A stretch of DNA of 9,438 bases from Calditrichota bacterium. Its GTDB lineage: Bacteria; Calditrichota; Calditrichia; RBG-13-44-9. Every line of letters starts with the position of its first letter. The first letter of the stretch is position 1. Positions 1 to 6,858 of this stretch are shown here, piece after piece. Under the pieces are notes generated by a model. The model did not search any database and was not told the DNA's origin. It saw nothing but the letters and a program-made list of their open reading frames with translations. The position numbers were made by a program, and so were the translations under genes. Location of the stretch: positions 1 to 9,438 of the forward strand of contig JAJRXE010000249.1 in NCBI GenBank assembly GCA_024276455.1, given 5' to 3'.

Positions 1-1219
1 AGAGGCTCATGGCCGCTTCCATTTGACGCTCGTAATCCGGCACGTTGCCGCCGGTTTCGTGGTGACCAATCAGCACCACGCCTTTGGCCCTGCCGTAGCG
101 CACCACCTCTTCCAGATCAAAATCCGGGTAGGATTCCGTGAAGCTGAATTTAGTCCCCTGGCGCAACCAGCTCTCCCAGCCCTTATTCCAGCCTTCTACC
201 AGTACAGCGGGAATACCGTGCTCGGCAGCAAAATCCATGTATTGTTTGGTGCGATCGGTGGTGGCGCCGTGCCTGGGACCGGCGTACCAGGTCCACTGGC
301 CGATGTGCATGCCCCACCAGATCCCCACGTATTTCATGGGGCGAATCCAGGAGACATCCTTCAGGGCGCAGGGTTCGTTGAGGTTCAGGATCAGGTGCGA
401 TTCAATCAACCCTCCCGGACGGTCGGCAATCTGAATGGTCCGCCAGGGGGTTTTCAGCGGCGTCTTTCCCTTCACCTTCACCCCGTCCGGCCAGGGAACC
501 AGATCGCACTTAAACTCATGCTGAGTGCCGGGGATTTTCTTCAGGGTCATCCCGGCGTAATCGGTCAAAGCCGCCTCGTGAATGCTCAGGTAAACGCTGT
601 CCGGAGTCATCAGGGTAATGGGGGTGTTGGCGTCCGGCATTTCGCTCAGCGGTGTTTCCCGGTAGAGATGCTCGTAACTGTCCCAGTCCGCCGGAATCCA
701 CCAGGCGGTGTAATTACCGGCAAAATTAAAACGGGTTTCTTCGGAGGTAATTTCCAGGGTGTCCAGACCGGGTTGTTTCGGCAGAACATAGCGAAATGCC
801 ACCCCGTCGTTGTAGGCGCGAAAAACAATCTGCAGCCGGCGCCCCGGTTCCTGCCCCTCTCGCAAATACACCGTCATTTCCCGAAAGTGATTACGGATGC
901 GGCTCTCTTCCCCCCAAACCGGTTGCCAGCTCTCGTCCACCTCCCGTCTCTCCACTTTTTCCACCCGAAGATTTTCCTTTAACGGAGGCATATGTTTGAA
1001 TTGAAACCCCAGGGCGGATTCGTTGAGCAAGGTTTTTCCAGCAAAAGACACCTCGTAAGTTGACTTTTCAGCTTCCGTACGAAACAAAATTTTCACCAGT
1101 CCGTTTGGCGAATCCAGAGCGAATCTCAGCGAATCGGCTTCTTCGCTGCAGGCCGCACTTCCAAAAACCAATAAAAGCACCAGGAAAATTCCCCCGGGTC
1201 GTAAATGCGCTTTTCCCAT
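1..1219 (-). CDS. GH97 family alpha-glycosidase (SusB-like), lipoprotein; 3' end beyond window
   Basis: Open frame of 406 codons from ATG 1217-1219 to the left edge with no stop, so the C-terminus is missing (the family usually has about 650-740 residues). Residues 1-24 form a signal peptide with a hydrophobic core (11-20) and Cys24 in GSAAC, a plausible but imperfect lipobox. Residues 25 to about 285 fit the GH97 N-terminal beta-sandwich, including the HEAAL stretch at 214-218. The barrel begins near 295 with WWGMH (301-305), HGATT (318-322), VEGWN (341-345), PDFD (365-368) and HHET (386-389), all typical of GH97. Known family members cleave alpha-glucosidic or alpha-galactosidic bonds in the periplasm. 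Glu388 of HHET probably corresponds to a base glutamate of inverting members such as SusB, which would favour the inverting alpha-glucosidase branch; this equivalence is from memory. AAGAGG (1225-1230) precedes the start. No susC/D partner is visible. The family call is firm; the substrate is not known. Confidence 0.93.
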   Translation of the reverse strand, partial: MGKAHLRPGGIFLVLLLVFGSAACSEEADSLRFALDSPNGLVKILFRTEAEKSTYEVSFAGKTLLNESALGFQFKHMPPLKENLRVEKVERREVDESWQPVWGEESRIRNHFREMTVYLREGQEPGRRLQIVFRAYNDGVAFRYVLPKQPGLDTLEITSEETRFNFAGNYTAWWIPADWDSYEHLYRETPLSEMPDANTPITLMTPDSVYLSIHEAALTDYAGMTLKKIPGTQHEFKCDLVPWPDGVKVKGKTPLKTPWRTIQIADRPGGLIESHLILNLNEPCALKDVSWIRPMKYVGIWWGMHIGQWTWYAGPRHGATTDRTKQYMDFAAEHGIPAVLVEGWNKGWESWLRQGTKFSFTESYPDFDLEEVVRYGRAKGVVLIGHHETGGNVPDYERQMEAAMSL

Positions 1220-1224
1220 AATCG

Positions 1225-1230
1225 CCTCTT
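1225..1230 (-). promoter_or_regulatory. Ribosome binding site of the GH97 gene
   Basis: AAGAGG on the minus strand, five bases before the ATG at 1217-1219. It supports this start, which also yields a complete signal peptide. The 232-base divergent gap upstream (1220-1451) is AT-rich and must hold promoters for both flanking genes; I could not assign -35/-10 boxes with confidence. Confidence 0.6.
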
Positions 1231-1439
1231 TTTTATTCCCATTGTCGCTTAATTTAGAATTTTTCTGTCCAATTGCAAATTACAAAATTTGTTAAAATCC
1301 CGGAACAGGTAAGATTATCCGCTTCGGCTAAAAATTTTTAAGTTGCTCATCCCTCACACTGAAAAAAATTCTCCCCAAATTTTTCCTTGCAAAAATTTAA
1401 TCCCGTTTTTAACATTAACTTGCACCAATTCCATAACTC

Positions 1440-1445
1440 AGGAGA
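1440..1445 (+). promoter_or_regulatory. Ribosome binding site deciding a GTG start
   Basis: AGGAGA lies six bases before GTG 1452-1454 and selects this codon as the start of the DUF3943 reading frame. The resulting N-terminus (Met-Lys-Lys followed by a hydrophobic stretch) is a normal signal peptide, which supports the choice. Confidence 0.75.
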
Positions 1446-1451
1446 ATCATC

Positions 1452-2272
1452 GTGAAAAAAATTGCGTTCAGTATATTATTTTTGATTTTTTTCAGTGGAC
1501 TCGTTTTGGGGGAACTGCCCGACCAAAAAGAAGAATCTCTGCCCCCCACTCCCCGTCGTCCGGTTGTGGCCGTTGCCGAGGCGTTAGGGGTCAACGCTCT
1601 CGTGTGGAGCTTCAACTATTTCATCCGGGAAGACAATTATTCCTTTCAAATTGGCTGGCGCACCGTAGAAGCAAATCTCCGCCACGGCATGGAATGGGAT
1701 CCCAACAAATTCAAGGTCAACTTTTTCGACCACCCTTTTCACGGGAGTCTTTATTTTAATGCGGCTCGCAGCAACGGATTTAACTTCTGGGAATCCGCCC
1801 CTTTCTCTTTTGCCGGCAGTCTCATGTGGGAATTTTTCATGGAAAGCGAATACCCCAGTTACAACGACACTGTAATGACCACCTTTGGCGGTATGGCTCT
1901 GGGTGAATCGTTCTACCGCTTTTCGGAACATATTCTGGACGACCGCGCCGGTGGCCTGAACCGGGTCTGGCGGGAAGCAGCCGCCCTGGCTATTAATCCC
2001 GTTGGGGGGTCAATTGTTTGGTGAGCGGGGACATGTTCCGGCGCAATCACCGGGTGAACCATTTGCGCAATCCACTCCGGGGCTATTTCTCCGTGGGAAC
2101 CAGCGGGCGGATTCGCGGCACTTCCGTGCAGGAAACCAGCATCAATCCCGCCCTGGAAGTCACCCTGCACTACGGTCAGCCGTTCGAAGAGAAACTCCAC
2201 CGCTAACCGTTTGACTATTTTACGTTCCGACTATGGACCAGCCAGGGAGGCGGTGAGGAACGGAATCTGACC
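1452..2272 (+). pseudogene. DUF3943 domain protein, disrupted by frameshift, nonsense codon and 3' truncation
   Basis: The first frame (1452-2024, GTG start) gives 190 residues: a signal peptide (1-20) ending near VLG, then a DUF3943-type segment with DHPFHGS and NAARSNG (about 93-109), an SLMWEF motif and GGMALGE. The frame ends early just after NPVGG. Moving to the next frame at the G6 run 2004-2009 (as if one G were missing) restores the family's expected continuation, NPVGG-VN-LVSGDMFRRN, up to TAA 2204-2206. After that stop the same frame still reads PFDYFTFRLW, again as expected for the family, before similarity ends near 2272 where an opposing gene remnant starts. DUF3943 proteins are envelope-associated and of unknown function. 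Three separate lesions argue for genuine decay rather than one sequencing slip. The exact 3' limit is uncertain by about 20 bases. Confidence 0.8.
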
Positions 2273-2565
2273 ATTTTAGCCCGGGTACGAAAGTGCGGCG
2301 GGGTTCCCTCCGCCCCTGCAATATCGACAAAATCGTCTGTCCAGGCGGCCTGCTGCCAGGCTGGTTCAGTGAATCTTCCATCGATATGTATTTGCCGGGG
2401 AGTTCGGTAACAGACGTAATGGCGAGGGTTAAATGGAATTCGAGGTACCGGGAAATGATTTTCCACTGCCTGGCTAAAAACGGCGGCCGGTAATAACAAA
2501 AACCAGATCCTCAACACGAATCGGCACTTTTTCAGACAGTTCCGTTTTTCCATACGGTCATTCAT
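2215..2565 (-). pseudogene. N-terminal remnant of a secreted CBM9-like (carbohydrate family 9 binding domain) protein
   Basis: A 116-codon frame. Residues 1 to about 32 form a signal peptide (basic start, WFLLLPAAVF core, cleavage near SQA). Residues 40-98 carry FPVPRIPFNPRHYVCYRTP, IDGRFTEPAWQQAAWTDDFVDI and TRAKM. These are typical of the start of family 9-like carbohydrate-binding-domain proteins of about 350 residues, where TRAKM is normally followed by a Leu-Trp-Asp-Asp segment. Here similarity stops at Met98 (codon 2272-2274) and the last 18 residues are read antisense through the DUF3943 remnant. About three quarters of the gene is therefore absent. No good ribosome binding site is seen before ATG 2563-2565, and Met5 is an alternative start. 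It could still be expressed as a short secreted peptide, but is most likely non-functional. Confidence 0.78.
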
Positions 2566-2656
2566 TTTCTAAGGCAATCGCTGTTTACTTCCGGTGGGAG
2601 ATTTTTTCATCCCCGATTGACCAGATTGCCCGGTTAGGTTCTTCCCGGGTTTGGAA

Positions 2657-2719
2657 GAAAAAAACCAGTCCGATCCGCACGAAAGTTTAACCGCTCCGCC
2701 CACCGTTCTTCGTCCGGAC
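2657..2719 (-). terminator. Possible weak terminator after the long parvulin gene
   Basis: Read on the minus strand just past the stop at 2733-2735, an imperfect inverted repeat (GGTCC..ACGAA against TTCGT..GGAC, arms near 2708-2719 and 2665-2683) is followed by a T run (2657-2664). The loop is large and the stem interrupted. The rest of 2566-2732 shows no gene. Confidence 0.25.
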
Positions 2720-2732
2720 CAATGTACCGGGT

Positions 2733-4139
2733 CTAATTTGCCAGGGCAACTTTGTCCTCGTTCAACCGGGCCACCACCTGCACCAGGGCCTGCTCATTGT
2801 ACTCAACCGGATGGCGGGTGCGCAACGCCTCCAGCACTTCGGTTCTCTTCTGCTTCATCTTATTGGAGCGCAGCATGCGCTGCAGCAACGGCATGACCTC
2901 TTTGGCCGGACGATTCCCGAAGCGAGTTTTGTTCTGATTGTAAAAATCGAGCGCTTCCTGTTCGGAAACCGCCACCGCGGTGGTTACCAGTTTATTCTGG
3001 CAATAACGTCCCACCAGCGAATTCTTCATGCGGGTAAATTCTTTCAAAAACTCATCGTTTTTGTCCAACCCCCGGCGAAGGGCTTCCTGGTAAAGCAAAT
3101 CCGGGACAATGGTCATTTTTACGTAATCTTCCACCCCTTCCGGCGTTCGGAGCGGAATGCGGGACTGTGGGGGAATGCCATCGTAGCGCCGAATAAATTC
3201 TCCAACACTCCAGGAACCTCCCTCAAATGTTACCAGCGGCTTTTCTAATTCCTGTTCGGAGAAACGTTCTTCCAGTAGTTTTCCGTTGGGCCCCACCGCC
3301 CGTAACAGCTGGTGCACCAGTTGTTCATCCAAATTCACCTGGTACTGATCGTAAAGGTTCATTAAATACTTTTCAATGAAAAGGTTCTTCTTGTTTTGTT
3401 CAATCTTCCGTCGGATTTGCTCTTGCAGATCAGCTAACGGTTTGCGCTCCCGAGACTGTTTCTGAATCAGTTTAATGATGTGGTACCCGTAGGGTGTCTT
3501 CACCGGAGCGGAAATTTCCCCCTCTTGCAGGCGAAACGCAGCCTCCTGAAATGCGGGAGCCATATTCCCCCAGCTGATGAAGCGAGGAATCACGCCTCCC
3601 CGGGTAGCGGTACTCCGATCCACCGAATACTGAAAGGTTAACGCGTCAAAATCCGCCCCATCCTGCAATAATTGGTAGAGCGAATCCGCCAGATGCTGCG
3701 ATTTGACCAGCAAATGGGCTACTTTGAGCTCCACCCCGAGGTGATCGTAGAAATCCTGCACCTCCTGGTCGGTCGCCTCGAAATTTCCTTTCACAATGCT
3801 GTGGTAAAGCGGTCCGTCACCGGTAATCAACAGGCGCTTTTTCTCGTCCTTCAAATACGCCACAAAGGCGCTGTCCTGATCCAGATGTAAACGGTACCCC
3901 TCCGCCTGGAATAACAGCATGGGAACAATGGTTTGCTCGAGCACCGCCCGGACCTGTCCGACCGTAAATTCTTTCGAACGGGCGAAATCGCGGGTCCGCT
4001 CGTACTGGACCAGAAAAGTTTCGCTATCTAACCGCTGATCCCCGACTTTCACCACATAATCACTCCCGGATTTTCGGGAACATTGCAGAAACAGCAATCC
4101 TGCCAGAATAATTAGCAGCGCCAATTTTTGAGTATTCAT
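2733..4139 (-). CDS. Parvulin-type peptidyl-prolyl cis-trans isomerase, SurA/PrsA-like lipoprotein (468 aa)
   Basis: Residues 1-20 are a signal peptide ending in FLQC; Cys20 is a candidate lipidation site, although Gln at -1 is unusual. Residues 21-135 are a helical SurA_N-like chaperone region. Residues 137-227 form one parvulin (rotamase) domain with the conserved histidines His142 (AHLLV) and His220 (YGYHII), plus GGVIPRF (181-187) and the typical SAPVKTPYGYH approach. Residues 228-468 are mostly helical and charged with no second recognisable rotamase domain; together with the N-terminal part they probably form the substrate-holding chaperone body. Family members help outer-membrane or exported proteins fold in the periplasm. 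AGGGAG eight bases before ATG 4137-4139 supports the start. It is transcribed alone, divergently from the GT9 gene. Partner proteins cannot be told from the sequence. Confidence 0.92.
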   Translation of the reverse strand: MNTQKLALLIILAGLLFLQCSRKSGSDYVVKVGDQRLDSETFLVQYERTRDFARSKEFTVGQVRAVLEQTIVPMLLFQAEGYRLHLDQDSAFVAYLKDEKKRLLITGDGPLYHSIVKGNFEATDQEVQDFYDHLGVELKVAHLLVKSQHLADSLYQLLQDGADFDALTFQYSVDRSTATRGGVIPRFISWGNMAPAFQEAAFRLQEGEISAPVKTPYGYHIIKLIQKQSRERKPLADLQEQIRRKIEQNKKNLFIEKYLMNLYDQYQVNLDEQLVHQLLRAVGPNGKLLEERFSEQELEKPLVTFEGGSWSVGEFIRRYDGIPPQSRIPLRTPEGVEDYVKMTIVPDLLYQEALRRGLDKNDEFLKEFTRMKNSLVGRYCQNKLVTTAVAVSEQEALDFYNQNKTRFGNRPAKEVMPLLQRMLRSNKMKQKRTEVLEALRTRHPVEYNEQALVQVVARLNEDKVALAN

Positions 4140-4542
4140 TGATGACTCCCTGCTCGTTATGTATTGCGTTTTTTACATTGCCTTTCGCCTGTCAACAAAA
4201 CGATCTCTTCCCACCAGAAGGTTTTATGCATCATCCCTATTATCTTCCCAAATCACGCCTGGATTTTTCGCGATCTTGCTTAAGGAAGGATTCAATGCGT
4301 TCTACTCCGCTCACCTGACATTTATTCCTCGCCAGCCGACTTTTCCATCCGGTGTTTCCGAGAGGGCGGAATTAACCCGGGAAGAGAGGCAAAGGCAATT
4401 TAACGCCACAAGATAATATCCCTCCCTTCATTTTACAAATGTTAAACCGGATTTTTAAAATCACAAATCGGTATTGCTTCGGGAAATCACTCCCCCATTT
4501 TAAAAAACCGCCGGATATATTAATTTAGAGCCAGGCGAGAAC
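4140..4542. other. 403-base divergent intergenic region
   Basis: Gap between the start of the long parvulin gene (minus) and that of the GT9 gene (plus). An 85-codon frame at 4159-4416 has no recognisable motif and no ribosome binding site, and spans the likely promoter area, so I do not call it. The region from 4430 to 4530 is AT-rich and contains TATATT (4516-4521), a possible -10 box for the GT9 gene, but there is no matching -35. I see no RNA gene or riboswitch. Confidence 0.5.
4170..4195 (-). promoter_or_regulatory. Possible promoter of the long parvulin gene
   Basis: Minus strand: a perfect TTGACA (4190-4195) lies about 50 bases before the start codon. The nearest -10-like hexamer, TAAAAA (4170-4175), is only 14 bases away, shorter than the usual 16-18, so this is a weak call. 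Confidence 0.25.
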
Positions 4543-5541
4543 ATGAGCAGAGAAAGGGAAACGGTGACAGATTTGCGTTCGCAGAAAAGTTCTCCGGTTC
4601 GGCGGTTCTCCCAGATTCGCCGGATTACCGTGATTCATCCGGGGGCACTGGGGGACAGTTTGTTGAGCCTGCCGGCTCTGGTGGCTTTAAAATGGGCTTT
4701 CTCCGGCGCCCGCCTTACCGTGGTGGGTTATCCCCGCTACTGGGAATGGTTAAAAGGGGGCCTGGTCGATACGGTGTATTCACCGGACGAATTGCCACTT
4801 CACCGCCTGTTCAATCGCTCTCCCGGATCCGACCTCCGTCTGGACTTTCTGGCCCGTGAGGAGTTGATTGTCAGCTGGTTCGGGGACGAAATCTTTGGGA
4901 AGAATCTGCAAGCACTCTGTCCAGGTCCGGTTATTTTTCAACCGTTTCGCCCGGAGCAACTAACCGAACACGCCAGCCGCTTCTTTCTGCGCACCCTCCA
5001 ATCGCTGGAAATTCCTCTGCTTGGCAGAAAAGCGCTTTGGGAATTCACCTTACCAACCCCATTTTTTAGGGCGGAAAAAATCGTCTTACCGCCCGAACGT
5101 CCCCGGGTTGTCATTCATCCCGGCAGTGGAAGTCCCCGCAAATGCTGGGCGGTACAACATTTTGCCGCTCTGGTCAGGCGCCTCAAGCGGGAACGGGGAA
5201 TCCGCCCGCTGCTGCTGGTCGGCGAGTCCGACCGGGAAATCGAAAAGGCACTGCGGGCCCGGTTGTCTCCCCAAGAGGTCGATTTCAGGGAAGGATTAAA
5301 CCTGGCGGAAGTAGCTCATATTTTACAACATTGCGATGTTTACCTGGGTAATGATTCGGGAATATCGCACTTCGCCGGGCTGCTGGGATGCGCCGCTCTG
5401 GTGCTTTTCGGCCCCACTGATCCGGAGATCTGGCGTCCCCTCGGTCCCCGGATCAACGTTCTTTTCCACCCCCAATTACAGCAAACGCCGGAAGAAGTCT
5501 GGAAATACCTCCATCAGCTTCTGCCTTCCTCCTCTCCCTGA
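4543..5541 (+). CDS. Glycosyltransferase family 9 (ADP-heptose:LPS heptosyltransferase-like)
   Basis: 332 residues, normal for GT9. The N-terminal Rossmann domain opens with ITVIHPGALGDSLLSLPAL (28-46), which contains the family's G-x-GD turn. The C-terminal domain has IHPGSGSPRKCW (191-202), with Lys200 in the usual phosphate-contacting place, then LLLVGESD (223-230), YLGNDSGISHFAG (267-279) and FGPTDPEIW (289-297). These are the classic nucleotide-sugar binding elements of WaaC/WaaF-type enzymes, which transfer heptose from ADP-heptose to lipid A core at the inner face of the cytoplasmic membrane. The sugar used here is unknown, since many FCB members act on other surface glycans. The first 25 residues are polar and poorly conserved, and an internal start is possible, but AGGCGAG (4531-4537) suits ATG 4543. 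The last 28 bases overlap the convergent TrpF-like gene. Confidence 0.92.
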   Translation: MSRERETVTDLRSQKSSPVRRFSQIRRITVIHPGALGDSLLSLPALVALKWAFSGARLTVVGYPRYWEWLKGGLVDTVYSPDELPLHRLFNRSPGSDLRLDFLAREELIVSWFGDEIFGKNLQALCPGPVIFQPFRPEQLTEHASRFFLRTLQSLEIPLLGRKALWEFTLPTPFFRAEKIVLPPERPRVVIHPGSGSPRKCWAVQHFAALVRRLKRERGIRPLLLVGESDREIEKALRARLSPQEVDFREGLNLAEVAHILQHCDVYLGNDSGISHFAGLLGCAALVLFGPTDPEIWRPLGPRINVLFHPQLQQTPEEVWKYLHQLLPSSSP

Positions 5542-6227
5542 TTTTTTAATTGCTTAAAAGCCGCCCGGGCATTGCGAACAAATTCGTTGACCCGGCGCGG
5601 ATCTTTGGCGCCTTTCTCGTCTTCCACTCCGGTGTGCGCGTCCACACCGGCCGGCCGCACCTGTCGGATGGCTTCCGCCACATTGTCCGGACGGAGTCCT
5701 CCGGCCAGAATCAGCGGCAGCGGCGACAATTCCACCAACCGACGACTCACCGCCCAATCATGGGTTTTTCCGGTGGCACCACTCGCACCGGTTTCCGGAT
5801 CGAACGTATCGGTGATGAAGAAATCGCACCAGGGGGAGTAAGCGGCCATTTCTTGTTTAAGCGCCGAGAAATTCCCCGGCCGGACAATCAAACTCTTAAT
5901 GATTTTCAAATTCGGACGGCGGTTTTTCAATCGCTTCACTTCCGCCGGGTTCATGCTGCCGTGCAATTGAACCACTTCAACCTGCAAATAATTGGTTAAA
6001 GCCAGCACCTCTTCCGCCCGCTTCAGGTAGGTAATAAGTACCGCTTTCACGGTTTGAGGTAAACGGGCGATAATGTGGCGAGCCGCCTCCTCGGAGAGAT
6101 CTTCCCGGTGCACCGTTAATCGCAACGGGAAACCAATGAAATCGACGCCGCAAGCCACCAACAAATCCGCCTCCTGTTGATGACGCACCCCCGCAATTTG
6201 AATGATTCCATCTGTTTGCGCCACCAT
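5514..6227 (-). CDS. TrpF-like (phosphoribosylanthranilate isomerase superfamily) barrel protein lacking the catalytic Cys
   Basis: 237 residues, slightly longer than TrpF (about 200-220). The whole barrel aligns by motif: IIQIAGVR (8-15) where TrpF has KICGI, GVDFIGF (27-33), VQLHG (86-90), FFITDTFD (136-143), GATGKTHDW (150-158), ILAGGLRPDNVAEAI (173-187) and GVDAHTGVED (194-203) where TrpF has vDvsSGVE. TrpF performs the Amadori rearrangement of phosphoribosylanthranilate with a Cys base (Cys7 in Thermotoga TrpF) and an Asp acid (Asp126). Asp140 fits the acid, but the Cys position is Ala12 and the preceding Lys is Gln10. From memory, a distinct clade annotated as TrpF shares the IAGVR and HTGVED signatures, so this looks like a lineage trait rather than damage. 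There are no trp genes nearby. AAGGAG (6235-6240) supports the start; the gene follows DUF2809 after 4 bases. The fold is firm, the reaction unknown. Confidence 0.85.
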   Translation of the reverse strand: MVAQTDGIIQIAGVRHQQEADLLVACGVDFIGFPLRLTVHREDLSEEAARHIIARLPQTVKAVLITYLKRAEEVLALTNYLQVEVVQLHGSMNPAEVKRLKNRRPNLKIIKSLIVRPGNFSALKQEMAAYSPWCDFFITDTFDPETGASGATGKTHDWAVSRRLVELSPLPLILAGGLRPDNVAEAIRQVRPAGVDAHTGVEDEKGAKDPRRVNEFVRNARAAFKQLKNQGEEEGRS

Positions 6228-6231
6228 CGTC

Positions 6232-6624
6232 CTACTCCTTTCCGGCGAGGCGTACCAAAATGAGGGCGCCCAGCACGGACCCCAGCAGGTAATAAAACAG
6301 ATCGCCCCAGCGGAAGGTGGTGCCGATCAGGATCCGTCCCAAAAAATAGCTCCTGATCCAGAGCAGCAGGCGTCCCTCCAGCAATTGGGTAAATTCCAGC
6401 AGGCTGGTAATCAGGAAAACCATTCCGGCAATCTTCCAGGGGGAGAGACGCGGGAAAAGCAGCAACAGGACCAGACACCAAAAAATCTCATAAAACATCC
6501 CGCTCAGAGAATTAGCCACCCAGGCGCTGGCCGGACCGTGGTAAAACTTGGTGGCAAAGCCCAGCGGAACTACCACGAGTAAAATTGCACCGATCCGCCA
6601 CCGCATTTTCCCGATTTCGGACAT
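6232..6624 (-). CDS. DUF2809 family integral membrane protein (130 aa)
   Basis: 130 residues with about four hydrophobic segments: roughly 9-24 (RIGAILLVVVPLGFA), 43-57, 64-82 and 105-126. The features EIFWCLVLLLLFPRL, LLEFTQL, a long LGRILIGTTFRWGD stretch and the C-terminal YYLLGSVLGALIL match DUF2809, a family of small inner-membrane proteins of unknown function that resemble VanZ in layout. The frame is open back to 6729, but ATG 6622-6624 is chosen because a full AGGAGG (6631-6636) lies six bases before it and the upstream 35 residues are polar and unlike the family. The stop (6232-6234) is 4 bases from the TrpF-like start, and that gene's ribosome binding site abuts this stop, so the two are probably translationally coupled. 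Nothing in the sequence shows a function. Confidence 0.82.
   Translation of the reverse strand: MSEIGKMRWRIGAILLVVVPLGFATKFYHGPASAWVANSLSGMFYEIFWCLVLLLLFPRLSPWKIAGMVFLITSLLEFTQLLEGRLLLWIRSYFLGRILIGTTFRWGDLFYYLLGSVLGALILVRLAGKE
6235..6240 (-). promoter_or_regulatory. Ribosome binding site of the TrpF-like gene inside the DUF2809 3' end
   Basis: AAGGAG on the minus strand sits immediately before the DUF2809 stop codon and seven bases ahead of ATG 6225-6227. Ribosomes finishing DUF2809 would pass over it, as in translational coupling. Confidence 0.7.
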
Positions 6625-6630
6625 CCTCTT

Positions 6631-6636
6631 CCTCCT
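6631..6636 (-). promoter_or_regulatory. Ribosome binding site deciding the DUF2809 start
   Basis: Consensus AGGAGG six bases before ATG 6622-6624. Longer starts (ATG 6637-6639, or farther upstream to 6729) have no comparable site at proper spacing. Confidence 0.75.
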
Positions 6637-6846
6637 CATCAAACAACCAAAAATAACTCCCCTCGCCCCGCTTCGCAAAGTTTTTCCCAACGCGGTCACA
6701 CGTGGGAGCAGGAACCAGTTTGAATCCACCTCCCAGCGTTCTCCGGACCGCCGGTTTCCTCTTTTCTCGAAAAAGATTATGAATCCAGAAAATATTTTCC
6801 TATCTTGCGGTTTAGTTAATTAAAAAATCCGTTTGTTTAATTTTTT

Positions 6847-6852
6847 AGGAGA
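6847..6852 (+). promoter_or_regulatory. Ribosome binding site of the short parvulin gene
   Basis: AGGAGA six bases before ATG 6859-6861. The 60 bases before it are very AT-rich (TTAGTTAATTAA near 6811-6822), as expected for a promoter leader, but I cannot fix a -35/-10 pair. Confidence 0.7.
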
Positions 6853-6858
6853 TTCCGA

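Noticed and set aside
23..982. A 319-codon plus-strand open frame
   Set aside because: It is the antisense shadow of the GH97 gene, whose minus-strand frame carries multiple family motifs; the plus frame has none.
1452..2206. Programmed ribosomal frameshifting at the G run to make a full DUF3943 protein
   Set aside because: No slippery heptamer with a downstream structure was seen, and the restored frame meets another stop and a truncated end.
4159..4416. An 85-codon plus-strand frame in the divergent gap
   Set aside because: No ribosome binding site, no recognisable motif, and it begins within the probable promoter of the parvulin gene.
6232..6729. Longer 165-residue DUF2809 start
   Set aside because: The extra 35 residues are polar, unlike the family, and the consensus ribosome binding site points to ATG 6622-6624.
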